Positions 55,237-64,000 of a DNA stretch of 64,000 nt are shown in pieces. This DNA is from Paramacrobiotus metropolitanus (Eukaryota > Tardigrada > Eutardigrada > Parachela > Macrobiotidae), in the NCBI RefSeq assembly GCF_019649055.1, contig NW_026570353.1:186001-250000 (forward strand). Reading direction: 5' to 3'. The position numbers were made by a program, and so were the translations under genes. A model generated the notes under the pieces. It was not told the origin of the DNA and ran no database searches. It saw only the letters and a list, made by a program, of their open reading frames with translations. Each line of letters starts with the position of its first letter. Position 1 is the stretch's first letter.

Positions 55237-56733
55237 AACGAAGGAGCTTCGTGTCCCAAGTAATGCCGACTGCGCCCAGCTGGCTAAATTTCATTGGTGA
55301 CAGTGCTTTATTGGCGCTAGTTACAGCATATCTTGCAGGGATTGCCGTGTTAAAGCCCTGCGCACAATATAATAATATTATGCTTTCCTGGATTAAGCTA
55401 GTCCCAATGTCACCATGTTATAATTGCCGGTTGCGACGCAGTCACGGACAGATACTGCAGTGTACATATATATAGCGCTTTTTGTGCAACATTCAAATGT
55501 TATTTGATTTTTTTGCTGACAAATTTTTTCCCAAAGTGAAAAAGTAGAGGTCTGCGTGGAAATTGTTTAGCACTACGCACTTGTCCTATTTTTGTAATAC
55601 GGGTTGGAATCACGCACTGCGATCTTACCAACTGTAACAATATGGAGATTATAAAAGCGATTACGTCCGTCGAAATTACAAATTTACGGAGCCCGATCAC
55701 ATTTATTTATCGTATACTTAATGTGGTTAACAAAGAAGAAGAAGATAAACAGAAGACACATAAAAAACATAAGAAGAAGACCAGATATAGAGCCAGCTAA
55801 AAAGCTAAAAATATAGAGCTAACAAGACAGCCATCACAGATGTCTGTTTAGTACTTGTTTAAAGACTTATTTTGCAGCTATATAGCGTTTGTTAATCTGC
55901 TGTTAACGTGGTTTTCGCCGAATAAAACAGAAAACAAGGTTTAATGGGCTGCAAATACTTTCTACGGCAATGAAGGAGAACATACGCAGAGATTTCTGGA
56001 AAAGGATGAAGCACTACTGAATTCAAGTGTCTTTTTGCATGCTGAAATTTGATTGCTTTTACGAGAAAGATTCATTTGTAGACTATCGTAGCATTCTTTA
56101 CCATATAGTACGCAGGTGGTTTTCTAATGCGATTATAGCTGCGTATGTGCTAATAACTGCAAGCGGCTTTGTGTTATCGAAAATCAGACTTTTTCAGTAT
56201 TTCAACAACGCCGGTCAAAACGTCGGCGTTGTCGTCGTTGATGTTTGTGATGCGTACGGGCAATAACCTGCGGTAATAATGCAACCGGTTGCAGATCTAC
56301 ATTACAAAGCACCAGTTACAATGGCCCTTAATGCTACCTACCTGTACGCAGAGTTCTACAAGACTTTACATGTAAAGTATAATACAAGCCCGCCGGGAGT
56401 TTAACACATAATAATTATAATATACACATTGCACACTTACACATGCGTTCGTTCTCAAAAGCCACACTATACATATGTGATATGCTGGTCCACTCTGGAA
56501 GATAAACTATGTATTCTTACTATTCTTTTTAGTTGAAGAGGAGATGGTACATGCTAACAATTTCGAGTATGTGAAGTACGGCATCACGAGATTTGTATAT
56601 TATGCAATGGAAAAAATATGGAAGGAACCAAGGTGCTCTTGCTGCAATTTTATTCGAGTAATTTAGTTGCAAAACTAAACACGTACAAGAGCACAGTATA
56701 ACAAAATCATAAATTCATAATCATATTCGCTCT
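55237..56733. other. Gap between receptor gene and EF-hand gene
   Basis: 3' flanks of two convergent genes; no further coding region recognised. Confidence 0.4.
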
Positions 56734-57432
56734 TTAGCACTGGTAGTAAGATGATTCTCCATCGCTACTGCACCATGTCGTTGTCGTTTCGTAAGATGGC
56801 TGCGCGACAGCTACCTGGTCGTCCCCGTCATCATCATTACAACGTTTCCTGCGCGACTGAACTGAAGGTATACTTGCATTTTCCCAACATGGATGAGCCT
56901 CACCAGGTTGCCACTTGCCATCCTCGTTGACGTCGATAGTGTTGAAGAGTCGCTCAATTACTGTCTGGTTTAGAACTGGGCCGTTTTTGCGAGCTCGTTC
57001 ACTTCCAGGACAACGTCCTGGTTGGCGTCGGCATAAGCGAAAACGGTCGCGAAAATTCGGCATGTGTCGTCGGTATCGTTAACGCCCCGTTTTCTGCGCT
57101 TTTCCCAAGACGAATCGACGAACTGCATCCCAAGTCGTGCTCCAACCGCGGCACCTGCCGGCCGGTCCGCCTGGTGCAAACCCGATTTTCCGGCTCCAAC
57201 AATTCCACATCCACCAACCCAGGTTGCTTTCCTCCAATTTATCCCTCGCTCAGCCCGTGTACCGCGTAGGCGAAAAAACAGGTCCACTTTTAATTATGCC
57301 GGCATTGGATGAGTTGCTACTGTTTGTGGTCACGTGTTGTAGTGCATCGCTTGAGGCACGTGCCACGGCAGAGACGTTTACAAACACTAGCAAAACAGAT
57401 GCACCAGACAGTTTTATGGTAAAACCGGCCAT
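56734..57432 (-). CDS. Small secreted EF-hand protein, frame change between EF loops
   Basis: Exon 1, 57432-57288, encodes a signal peptide (MAGFTIKLSGASVLLVFV, then VSAVARA) and an NSSNSS sequon run. A 133-nt intron (57287-57155) joins in phase to exon 2 at 57154. Exon 2 reads AAVGARLGMQFVDSS, a basic EKRRKR, then EF loop 1 (DANQDVVLEVNE). That frame stops at 56970 after 109 residues. A second EF loop (DVNEDGKWQPGE) preceded by TVIERLFNTI continues in another frame to a stop at 56734, with an acidic, Cys-containing tail. The two loops have normal EF-pair spacing only if the frame changes near 56975. Either a one-base assembly error or a truncating mutation explains this; a 38-nt intron is formally possible but would destroy loop 1. 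Confidence 0.55.
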
Positions 57433-57965
57433 ACCCGCATCGTTTCAACCGGCTGACTGGTGTGAAAAAAAAACACAATTCACCAAACTTCTCTGGCGCA
57501 CTTCAGACTTCCTCAGCAACCAACGCCTCATTTACTTCTTCTCAAAACGTCTTTAGAATCTCGCACGCAACAATGTCATGCGCCAAAAAGTATGTATTAT
57601 TACGTATTTTTGAAGTCTGCGAGTATGGATTCAATTTTCGCTAAAGAATACACAAATTTAAACATTTTTGAACAGTTAAAATTTGCACGTAATCTGGCAG
57701 CAGTCATAACACCGAACAAAGCACCGCCAATATGCCCGTCGCATACAAACCGCCCCGGTATGGATGCCTGTAATCACGTAAATTTACGACAAGCATTTGC
57801 AAATTGCACCAAACGATCCGTCCGTCTGGTACTTACTCGTTAGTACAGTATACCGTCTGTATCTGCTACCATAGAACTCCACCAGTAGAATGCGCGTTGC
57901 GAGATCCTACGTTCTGATAAAATCATAAAAGCACCAATGTTTTTAGTGCGGATACTGGATAACTC
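57433..57965. other. Gap upstream of EF-hand gene
   Basis: No coding call. Confidence 0.35.
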
Positions 57966-58298
57966 TTGATCTGTGGATATCCTGAAAATTTTTGTGTTCT
58001 TTCACCTTCCAGCGAACTAGGCAAGACCCTGCAATGTAAGCGAAAGCCCCACGCAGATTTTTGTGTAAGAGGTATTCCACGCCTGGAGAACTCAAGGTTT
58101 GCCAATGCGAAGGAATACAACGAGTTTATCGCTAGCCAAGGGATTTCTACGAGATTTGTAAGTGTATTTATTCCCTCTCGAGGAGATAAGCGCACCGCGA
58201 CGTTTGCTCGAATTGGAATATTCAAGGATGACGCTGAAAAAATTCTCCGACCTGAAATCTGGCCGTCTAATGTTTTTGTCCAAGAATGGGTGTACTGA
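57966..58298 (+). pseudogene. Probable LINE ORF1 C-terminal remnant
   Basis: The open frame reads NAKEYNEFIASQGI, RFVSVFIPSRGDK, FARIGIFKDDAEKIL, EIWPSNVFVQEW. The pattern of a basic strand followed by D-A-x-x-IL...WP-x-x-V-x-V-x-x-W is common at the end of LINE ORF1 proteins. No start region or upstream reading frame fits a host gene. Assignment is by eye. Confidence 0.4.
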
Positions 58299-58398
58299 TT
58301 TATTGTTGACTATTCACTATTGTGATCTCTTGTTTTCACGTTTAAATGTTGTCTAAGCAGGGCGCAATCCGAGGGAAACCGAGAAACGGCTGAAAAAG

Positions 58399-58491
58399 GC
58401 GCCGATGGGGGAATCGAACCCCGGCTACGTCGTTAGATCCGCGTAGGGCCGTAGGCAGTACCACAGTGGTACTACCACTGCACCACGGCGC
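58399..58491 (-). tRNA. tRNA-like pol III unit, anticodon not assignable
   Basis: Minus strand: acceptor-like GCGCCG pairs with CGGCGC at the other end, the A box is TGGTGCAGTGG, the B box is a perfect GGTTCGATTCC, and TTTTT follows immediately. The D and T arms fold. The middle does not: an 8-bp palindrome, AGTACCAC-T-GTGGTACT, replaces the anticodon arm, and one extra base sits between T arm and acceptor. It is probably a tRNA pseudogene or a tRNA-derived SINE head; an intron-containing tRNA cannot be excluded. Confidence 0.55.
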
Positions 58492-58644
58492 AAAGTGTTG
58501 AAAATCCTTGAAAGACTTTGTCGCTGTACATGAGCCGCTTCTCTCCTCACAGTTGTATGTAATTGTATAAAGTACGTATATATTATTTGTGAATGCGATA
58601 TTTCAAAGAATTTTGTGCGTAGCTGTCCTTTACTGTGGCAGCTA

Positions 58645-58735
58645 ATCTTGTATGTTAGTCTGCACCCTCGTGCAGGTTATCACCTGATAATTGTAGACGT
58701 TAAGCTGACTAAACAAACAAACAAACAAACTGTAA
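58645..58735 (+). repeat. Retroelement-like 3' tail with (AAAC)n
   Basis: gtctgcaccctcgtgcaggt, a small hairpin, is followed by gttaagctgac and five aaac units. It may be the 3' end of the retroelement whose ORF1 remnant lies at 57966-58298. Confidence 0.5.
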
Positions 58736-58800
58736 GTTGTAACGGTTTATTACTTTTACTTCAGCCGGCTGCCTGAGGGATCAGTAAGTTTACGCTCGAC

Positions 58801-59102
58801 ATGTCAGAGACTGGGGCTAATTGTTCTCATCCTCGAAAACGCCTTCGTCAAGATGAGACAGCACTGATAAAACTGGATGACGCGCAGCTGGTCGAAGGAC
58901 TGCGGCACACCCGCCACGATTTCTGCGACGTGTCGGTGCGGGGCGCGGATGATCCGTCTCGGCCGGTGCAGTGGATCGCCTGCCACCGGATAGTTTTGAT
59001 GGCGTGCAGTGGCTGGTTCCGCTGTATGCTGCGCTCGCCCATGCAGGAGTCCACACAGAATCACATCCAGCTAAAAAGTATTCCCCACGACATCTTGGAG
59101 CA
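58801..59102 (+). CDS. First exon of a Kelch-type BTB gene, rest not found
   Basis: Start at ATG 58801. 100 codons plus two bases end at a consensus donor (ca|gtgagt at 59103). The sequence reads LRHTRHDFCDVSV, WIACHRIVLMACSGWF, HIQLKSIPHDILE: the first two-thirds of a BTB domain with a basic N-terminal PRKRLR. The end of the BTB fold (the YTG-x-L helix region) and any BACK or Kelch repeats are not visible between 59103 and 64000, so the gene is either truncated or continues beyond the opposite-strand ORF. Confidence 0.6.
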
Positions 59103-60427
59103 GTGAGTGCGCGTGGCTAAACGATTTACTAATTGACTGATTCGGTGAAGTTAATTAATTTGCATGATTCTTGCATGCTCGTCTTCTATCTTGGCTCCGT
59201 GGGTCTCTGCTGTCTGTAACATCCTGAACGTGTCCCAGCTGCTACTCAATGGCATATAACCGTGGACTGTGAAAGAGTCCAGGACGGAAGCCCAGACTGA
59301 CAGGACTCCGTGGAATGTAGAACGTGTCGTACAAGGGATGAAATGCGCAACGCACGATATCCAGACTACGTTATACAATTTAATAATATCTCCGATCGAG
59401 AACCAAAACACACTGACGTTCAGACTACTCAGTCAGCTAACGTCTACCCAATATCTCACATACAAACTGCACGGCGCATAGTGAACACAGTGAACAGCAG
59501 CCGTCAGCCAATCAGAAAAGAGACACGCCACAGACGGTAATTCCACGGGGAAATCCCCAGTGCGCAGTGCAACGAAGCACTCCCCCAACTCCAGTAGCGT
59601 CACTAAGGTGGACGCAAGGGAGCCATCGCCTCACATGCCTCTGGGTGGGAGGCTGAGCTCCGTCGAAGCTAATTCCATTCCATCTCGCTCCGATCGGTGG
59701 TCTGTGCGCGCGCTCGTAAACAAAAACAACATCAAATTCTCTCTATTCCTTCTTATCACATAATTCCAAATGCACAATGTGAATTAAAGAGATCTGTATA
59801 AAAATACTATTCCATATAAACAGATCAACAGTTATAACAGATCAACAGAAGCAGTTAAATGAAACATGTAGACTAGGATCCTCCATTGACTCGCGTAGGT
59901 CACTGGTCCTGTCCACCGTTTTCCACATCTCTTTGGCCCATTCCGCTCCATTTTGAGCAACTTCGCTCCGCTTGAGCATCTCTTGCGCATCCTCGTGCGA
60001 CTTTCATCACATCAGCTTTGTAGGAATAAGGTGCGTATCGAATGTACGTCTTAGGAATACTGCTTCAGCTTTGGAATAGGTGCGTATCAATTGTACGACT
60101 TTATAATGAGATCCGGTTAAGTCATGGAGGGACATCATATAGACAAGCGAAGTTCGCTTCCTCCCTAGTGAGATCATCCTTCTGATCATGGATGTGCGAC
60201 ATCATCTGGTACAATTCATTCAGCATATGTCATGGAGGAACTTAGCCGTTTTTCAGCTTCAAGCTCATTCAGCTTGCCTCCCTAGTAAAAGTCATCTCGT
60301 CGCACAATCCATCTCTTCTGCCTTATTTAGAGAGCCGGCCAAGTGTACCGTAGCTACTCTTAACTAAGATGAGTCGATATATAGGGATGCCGACATAAGC
60401 CGTAGCAACTCCTATCAGATCGGTTTT
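59103..60427. other. Gene-free interval with short repeats
   Basis: Contains the pair ggaata(a)ggtgcgtatc-a-tgtacg (60022-60048 and 60071-60095) and two copies of gtcatggaggga/gaac (60121 and 60228). These could be part of the 3' UTR or terminal region of the unit carrying the 997-codon ORF. Confidence 0.4.
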
Positions 60428-63421
60428 TTACTGATCCATCATCTCGTTCGACCCATCTCCATCGTCGTTGTCGCGCGGTGGACGTTTTCGCGTTGGACCC
60501 GGCTGATTTCTGTCAGAAGTCCGATCAACTGGTGCAGCTGATCCAGCCGGTACGTCCTCTTCCGCTTGAACTCGTAAGACGATATGACGCGGACCACGAC
60601 CTTTCCCTTGTCGCGAACGTTTGATCGCGTCCAAACGGTGTCGTGCCTCATTTTCTTCACGTTGCAAGTTTCGATTCTGAGGATCTTCGGCCAACCGTTG
60701 TCGGGCATCCTCGTACTGGTTTCGGATGTTCTGGTTTCGAGCAGCTCGTCTGCCCGGTGTATTCGGAACTTGTGCCGATGTCGGTTGCTTCGGTCCCTTC
60801 CATACCAGGTGATCCTCGATATATTCATGGACTCGATCTTGCGGCTCGATATACGGCGTGTCCATAGTATCTCGGATTCGAGTAATTCTTTCCTGGTACT
60901 GTGCTTCGTGTATTTCATGAAGGTTACAATCGTCAAATCGCTTTTTGCAGATCGCCAATCCATCTTTCGCTTTACGTGCGATTTCCTGATGTCTCGACGG
61001 CATTCCTAGTTTAGCAACTTTTTCCCGATACACAGACGGAACTTTCCCCTTCGTAAAGTCCGAAAACAGCTGATTCTGTGTCGGAAAATGGCCCAATCTC
61101 GCAGCAAAGACCTTCTGACCGAAAACTCGCGATTTGTAGTCGGTAGGGTCAACCGTCAGTCCAATGGCTGCTCGTGCCGCAAGTACCTTGAATGCCGGAT
61201 TCACGTTACGTAGCACAAATTGTGCCACATATAGACTTCGCTCCTTAATTTCTTGGTAGCGGAACTGTGTAAGTCCCGTATTGTCGATTGTATCCAATGG
61301 GACTTCCCATAAGCTCAAGTCGAGGAGACTCGGTAAGCCACATTGTCGGATTGGTGTGTAACACACCATCGCAGATTCGGTGGTGATCTCCAGGCGACCG
61401 AGGTTACTCTCTCTGAGATTTGTTTCGTAATTAGAGTCCCGTAAAAATTCACGAAGGTTATGGAGCTGCGCATGTATCATCACTGACTGCTCCGATTCGA
61501 TTTCCAATCCGAAGTAGCGACAGATTTCAGCTCGCTGAGTTTCGATGTCGTCCATATCATACATTTTGCTAATCAGCCTCCGACGTGAATTATCAAAGCG
61601 AGAGTGATCTCTCTGACGACCATCTTCACGTCGTCGATCAGGTCGCTCCTGTTGACGGTGGCGTTCAGGCTGATATCGGTTTTCCGGTTCCTTTTGCGAT
61701 TCGTGAGGGCCTTCCTGCTCACGTCGCGCCGATGTCGATGGTTCAAGATCGCGGTCTAATACTACGTTCCGTTTGTGAACGATACTTTCTGATGATAATT
61801 CCATCGGTTCATCATCATCCATCGTTACAACCAATGGTTCTACCATGTGGACCACTGATTTAACTTTCGGCTGTTTCGGTGGAGTATCATCACGTTCCCC
61901 ACTCGAAGTTCGTTTATGGTTGATCGGGAAACCTGCGAAGTAATTCATATCATCCTGCCATCCCTTATCATATGGACTACGGCTTCTGGCGGGTCCCGTT
62001 AAGGTTCCTTCTCGTCGTTCCGGTGTGAACCCTCCGACTTTCGGATGACAGAAACCAACTCCCATCGGTATCTGTTGACGAGGTTCATCTCGACGCGTTT
62101 CATCTTGACGCGGTTCATCTCGTCGTTTGTCAGTGGGTTGATGGCGACGATGTGCGCTGGTTTCGATCACTTGATCTCCGTGTCGCACCCATGATCTGCC
62201 GCCTCGGTAATCATGATCGCGCGAACGTGATCTATCATCTCTTTCGTTATGATAGTCACGAGTTCTTTCGCGGGAGCGTTCTCTTGACCTTTCATTGCGA
62301 GAGTCGTAATTTCGTTCATGTGAATACTCTCGTGATCTCTGATGTTCCCTTCGCACTGGTGATCGAGGCCGTTGGAAACCTTCATCGCGCCGAAAACTTT
62401 GAAATGCTTTCATAACATCCCGTTCCATTTCATGTGTCTTTCGAACCTCCTCGGTCATCTTTTCGATGAGCATCTTAGTATCGGGTTTAAGCGGTTCGCC
62501 TCTTTCCAATCTCATTTTCTCTCGTAGGAGGAGTTCGAATGTACTTGCGCGGATCTTTGACGGTTCCTTAATTAATTCATCGATCTGGAGGAGAATGGCC
62601 TTCACTCTAACCTCCGCTTCGGCTGCATTCAATTGCGCCACAGGAATAGGAGCTTTGCCCTGCACCGACCTTTCTCGGTAATCCTGGGCTGCCCGTTGTT
62701 CGGCACGTTTTCTACTGTCTTCCAGATCCTTCTGTCGTTTCTCCTCCATCATCTTTGCTTGATCCGCCTCAAACTTTTTGCGGAAGGCGTCGCATAAATC
62801 ATCTTGTGGAGGTTCGTATGTAGCGTCCCAGCCGATCTCGCCATTCTTGATCGCTTGTCGATATCGATCTTCGATCAGCATCTTTTCTCGTGGTGGAACT
62901 GTCTTCCATGCCTCTGCTGATGTTATGGCTCGGAAAACATCTTTATTTCCGCGGATGGCCTCGTTATATGCCACCAGAGTTCGATTCGGTTCTTTAAAGA
63001 TGCAAAACCAGCAAGGATAATCTCCTTTTTCAACCTTGTTGTTTCTGATACAGTCCGGACATTTAGAGTTATAGCCCGTAAACGGATCAATCCACGGTTT
63101 TGGCTGGTTTGCGGCAGGTGCGGTCGCAATTTGAGATCGCGGGGGTGCTGGTTGACTTCGCACATTCGTAGGTGCGACTTGATTCTTCGCGGGTGTGGTT
63201 CCAGTTTGACTCTTCGCAGCTGCCGTTTGACTGCCTTGAGGCACAGGTGTTGCCTGACTTGTGGACGGCACCACCTGACTTCGCGTGGATGTCGGTGCTG
63301 CTTGATTTTTTCCGGTTGTAGATCGGGCTTGGTTACTCGCGGCTGCTGCTGGTGCTGCTTGACTTCTCACCGCCGGTGCCGCCGCTTGAGTGTTCGACTT
63401 GGTCGGACCTTTTTCCGCCAT
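60428..63421 (-). CDS. Intronless 997-residue Arg/Glu-rich protein of unknown family
   Basis: One uninterrupted frame. Residues 1-105 are a low-complexity Ala/Thr/Gln/Ser tail with repeated RSQ/KNQ. About 117-140 is a CPDC...CWFC pair, a likely zinc ribbon. About 210-260 is a charged coiled coil (EEKRQKDLEDSRKRAEQRAAQ). About 350-440 is SR/RE-rich (SRERSRERTRDY). About 630-860 is a folded-looking region with conserved-type hydrophobics (CRYFGLEIESEQ, LPSLLDLSLWEVPL, AARAAIGLTVD). The C-terminus is basic and Pro-rich. I do not recognise the family. Lack of introns among multi-exon neighbours suggests a mobile-element (Gag-like) or retroposed origin, but there is no CCHC knuckle, protease or polymerase. 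RNA binding is plausible from composition only. Confidence 0.7.
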   Translation of the reverse strand: MAEKGPTKSNTQAAAPAVRSQAAPAAAASNQARSTTGKNQAAPTSTRSQVVPSTSQATPVPQGSQTAAAKSQTGTTPAKNQVAPTNVRSQPAPPRSQIATAPAANQPKPWIDPFTGYNSKCPDCIRNNKVEKGDYPCWFCIFKEPNRTLVAYNEAIRGNKDVFRAITSAEAWKTVPPREKMLIEDRYRQAIKNGEIGWDATYEPPQDDLCDAFRKKFEADQAKMMEEKRQKDLEDSRKRAEQRAAQDYRERSVQGKAPIPVAQLNAAEAEVRVKAILLQIDELIKEPSKIRASTFELLLREKMRLERGEPLKPDTKMLIEKMTEEVRKTHEMERDVMKAFQSFRRDEGFQRPRSPVRREHQRSREYSHERNYDSRNERSRERSRERTRDYHNERDDRSRSRDHDYRGGRSWVRHGDQVIETSAHRRHQPTDKRRDEPRQDETRRDEPRQQIPMGVGFCHPKVGGFTPERREGTLTGPARSRSPYDKGWQDDMNYFAGFPINHKRTSSGERDDTPPKQPKVKSVVHMVEPLVVTMDDDEPMELSSESIVHKRNVVLDRDLEPSTSARREQEGPHESQKEPENRYQPERHRQQERPDRRREDGRQRDHSRFDNSRRRLISKMYDMDDIETQRAEICRYFGLEIESEQSVMIHAQLHNLREFLRDSNYETNLRESNLGRLEITTESAMVCYTPIRQCGLPSLLDLSLWEVPLDTIDNTGLTQFRYQEIKERSLYVAQFVLRNVNPAFKVLAARAAIGLTVDPTDYKSRVFGQKVFAARLGHFPTQNQLFSDFTKGKVPSVYREKVAKLGMPSRHQEIARKAKDGLAICKKRFDDCNLHEIHEAQYQERITRIRDTMDTPYIEPQDRVHEYIEDHLVWKGPKQPTSAQVPNTPGRRAARNQNIRNQYEDARQRLAEDPQNRNLQREENEARHRLDAIKRSRQGKGRGPRHIVLRVQAEEDVPAGSAAPVDRTSDRNQPGPTRKRPPRDNDDGDGSNEMMDQ

Positions 63422-63806
63422 CTTCGTTTTTAATCTGCAATGGTAAGACGTGTCAAAATATCATCTCGTAACCATCTCCCGATCATTCTTTATCATCCTT
63501 TACGCCTAAGTTAGGCTATTTCCGTACTGAGCTGAGACCTTCCTAGCTCCTAATGACATTTTTAACACTGTGACATGGTGACCTTTCCATGTTATCAGTT
63601 CTAAGCTCATTCGCCTGTTTTAACTGATGTGATTATCTCATCTTCTCATCTCGTTTTAGCACATTCGCTAAGTCATCTCAACCATCTGTTTCAACGTTTT
63701 TCATCTCGGTTATTTCAACTTTTCACTTTCGTTAAACTGGAATGATGCTGTTTCATCTGTGATATGCGGTGGACCTTCCTGACCGCATATCACGCATCTC
63801 GCGTTC
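63422..63806. other. Spacer between two same-strand ORFs
   Basis: Unusually rich in (t)catct/catctc and related pyrimidine-rich words on the plus strand. It contains a gcggtga/atatgcggtggacc-type inverted pair near 63762-63790 (gatatgcggt and accgcatatc). No coding call. Confidence 0.4.
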
Positions 63807-64000
63807 ACTCTTTTGCTGATGTGTCAGCTGACTCTACTGTCTCAGTCGCTGCTGACACCGTATCCCCAGTTTCTGGTGGTTTCATTTGAGCATCGCCGGC
63901 TGCGGGCTCGGCCGATGTCGACTGTTGCGATTCCAAGACAACTTCCTGAGATGCCGAAATGTTGGCTGAGTCCACAATCTCCTTCTCTGGAGTATCTTCT
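63807..64000 (-). CDS. C-terminus of an acidic ORF running off the window
   Basis: 64 codons to a TGA at 63807. The frame reads EDTPEKEIVDSANIS..., then PAAGDAQMKPPETGD and ETVESADTSAKE: acidic, Ser/Thr/Ala-rich, probably disordered. Same strand and upstream of the 997-codon ORF, so the two may belong to one unit. Too short to identify. Confidence 0.5.

Overview
The window is animal nuclear DNA. Nearly all coding regions are split by GT-AG introns, there are long intergenic and intronic stretches, and remains of LINEs, a SINE and TIR transposons are scattered through it. A rhodopsin-family GPCR closely resembling thyrotropin-releasing-hormone receptors, Kelch-type and BTBD-type BTB proteins, and an F-box protein with a membrane helix point to a bilaterian. 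A small ecdysozoan such as a tardigrade is my best guess, but that is inference only. Many coding exons were recovered by matching splice sites between copies, so exon limits are given in each entry.

Left half (1-36.8 kb): a minus-strand tandem cluster of one gene family. Each full copy has six exons with conserved lengths (152, 123, 160, 179, 136 and about 480-530 nt). They encode BTB, then BACK, then a C-terminal module of about 160 residues that takes the place of the PHR domain expected in BTBD1/2/3/6-like proteins and looks like two Tudor/Agenet-type beta-barrels. Four copies are open (162-2593, 21056-23553, 28253-31478, 33704-36109). One is complete except for a single-base deletion (25132-27281). 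One is a clear pseudogene (14922-17708). Three are fragments (18651-19108, 32790-33301, about 36630-36800). Two subclades exist with different C-terminal halves, and most copies keep a related upstream block with CCGGAAG (ETS-like) motifs. Inside this region lie an unrelated six-exon BTB gene (4392-8735) and a decayed CR1/Jockey-type LINE (about 9895-14480).

Middle (36.8-50 kb): mostly mobile DNA. It holds a 5S-rRNA-headed SINE whose tail matches a nearby LINE, the C-terminal nuclease of an R2/NeSL-type LINE, a LINE ORF split by an 1.8-kb TIR element, and a compact TIR element with 9-bp target duplications that carries a Ulp1/C48 protease fragment. An F-box gene (43074-44621) faces a broken inverted copy of itself (about 45195-46216). 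A near-perfect 60-bp inverted repeat lies at 47284-47457.

Right part (50-64 kb): a complete five-exon TRH-receptor-like gene (50457-55236), a small secreted EF-hand gene, a retroelement remnant with a tRNA-like pol III unit, the first exon of a Kelch-type BTB gene, and an intronless 997-residue Arg/Glu-rich ORF of unknown family (60428-63421). Behind that ORF, the acidic C-terminus of another ORF runs off the window edge.

Several reading-frame breaks fall in homopolymers (C6, A5, A7), so some apparent pseudogenes may be assembly indels.
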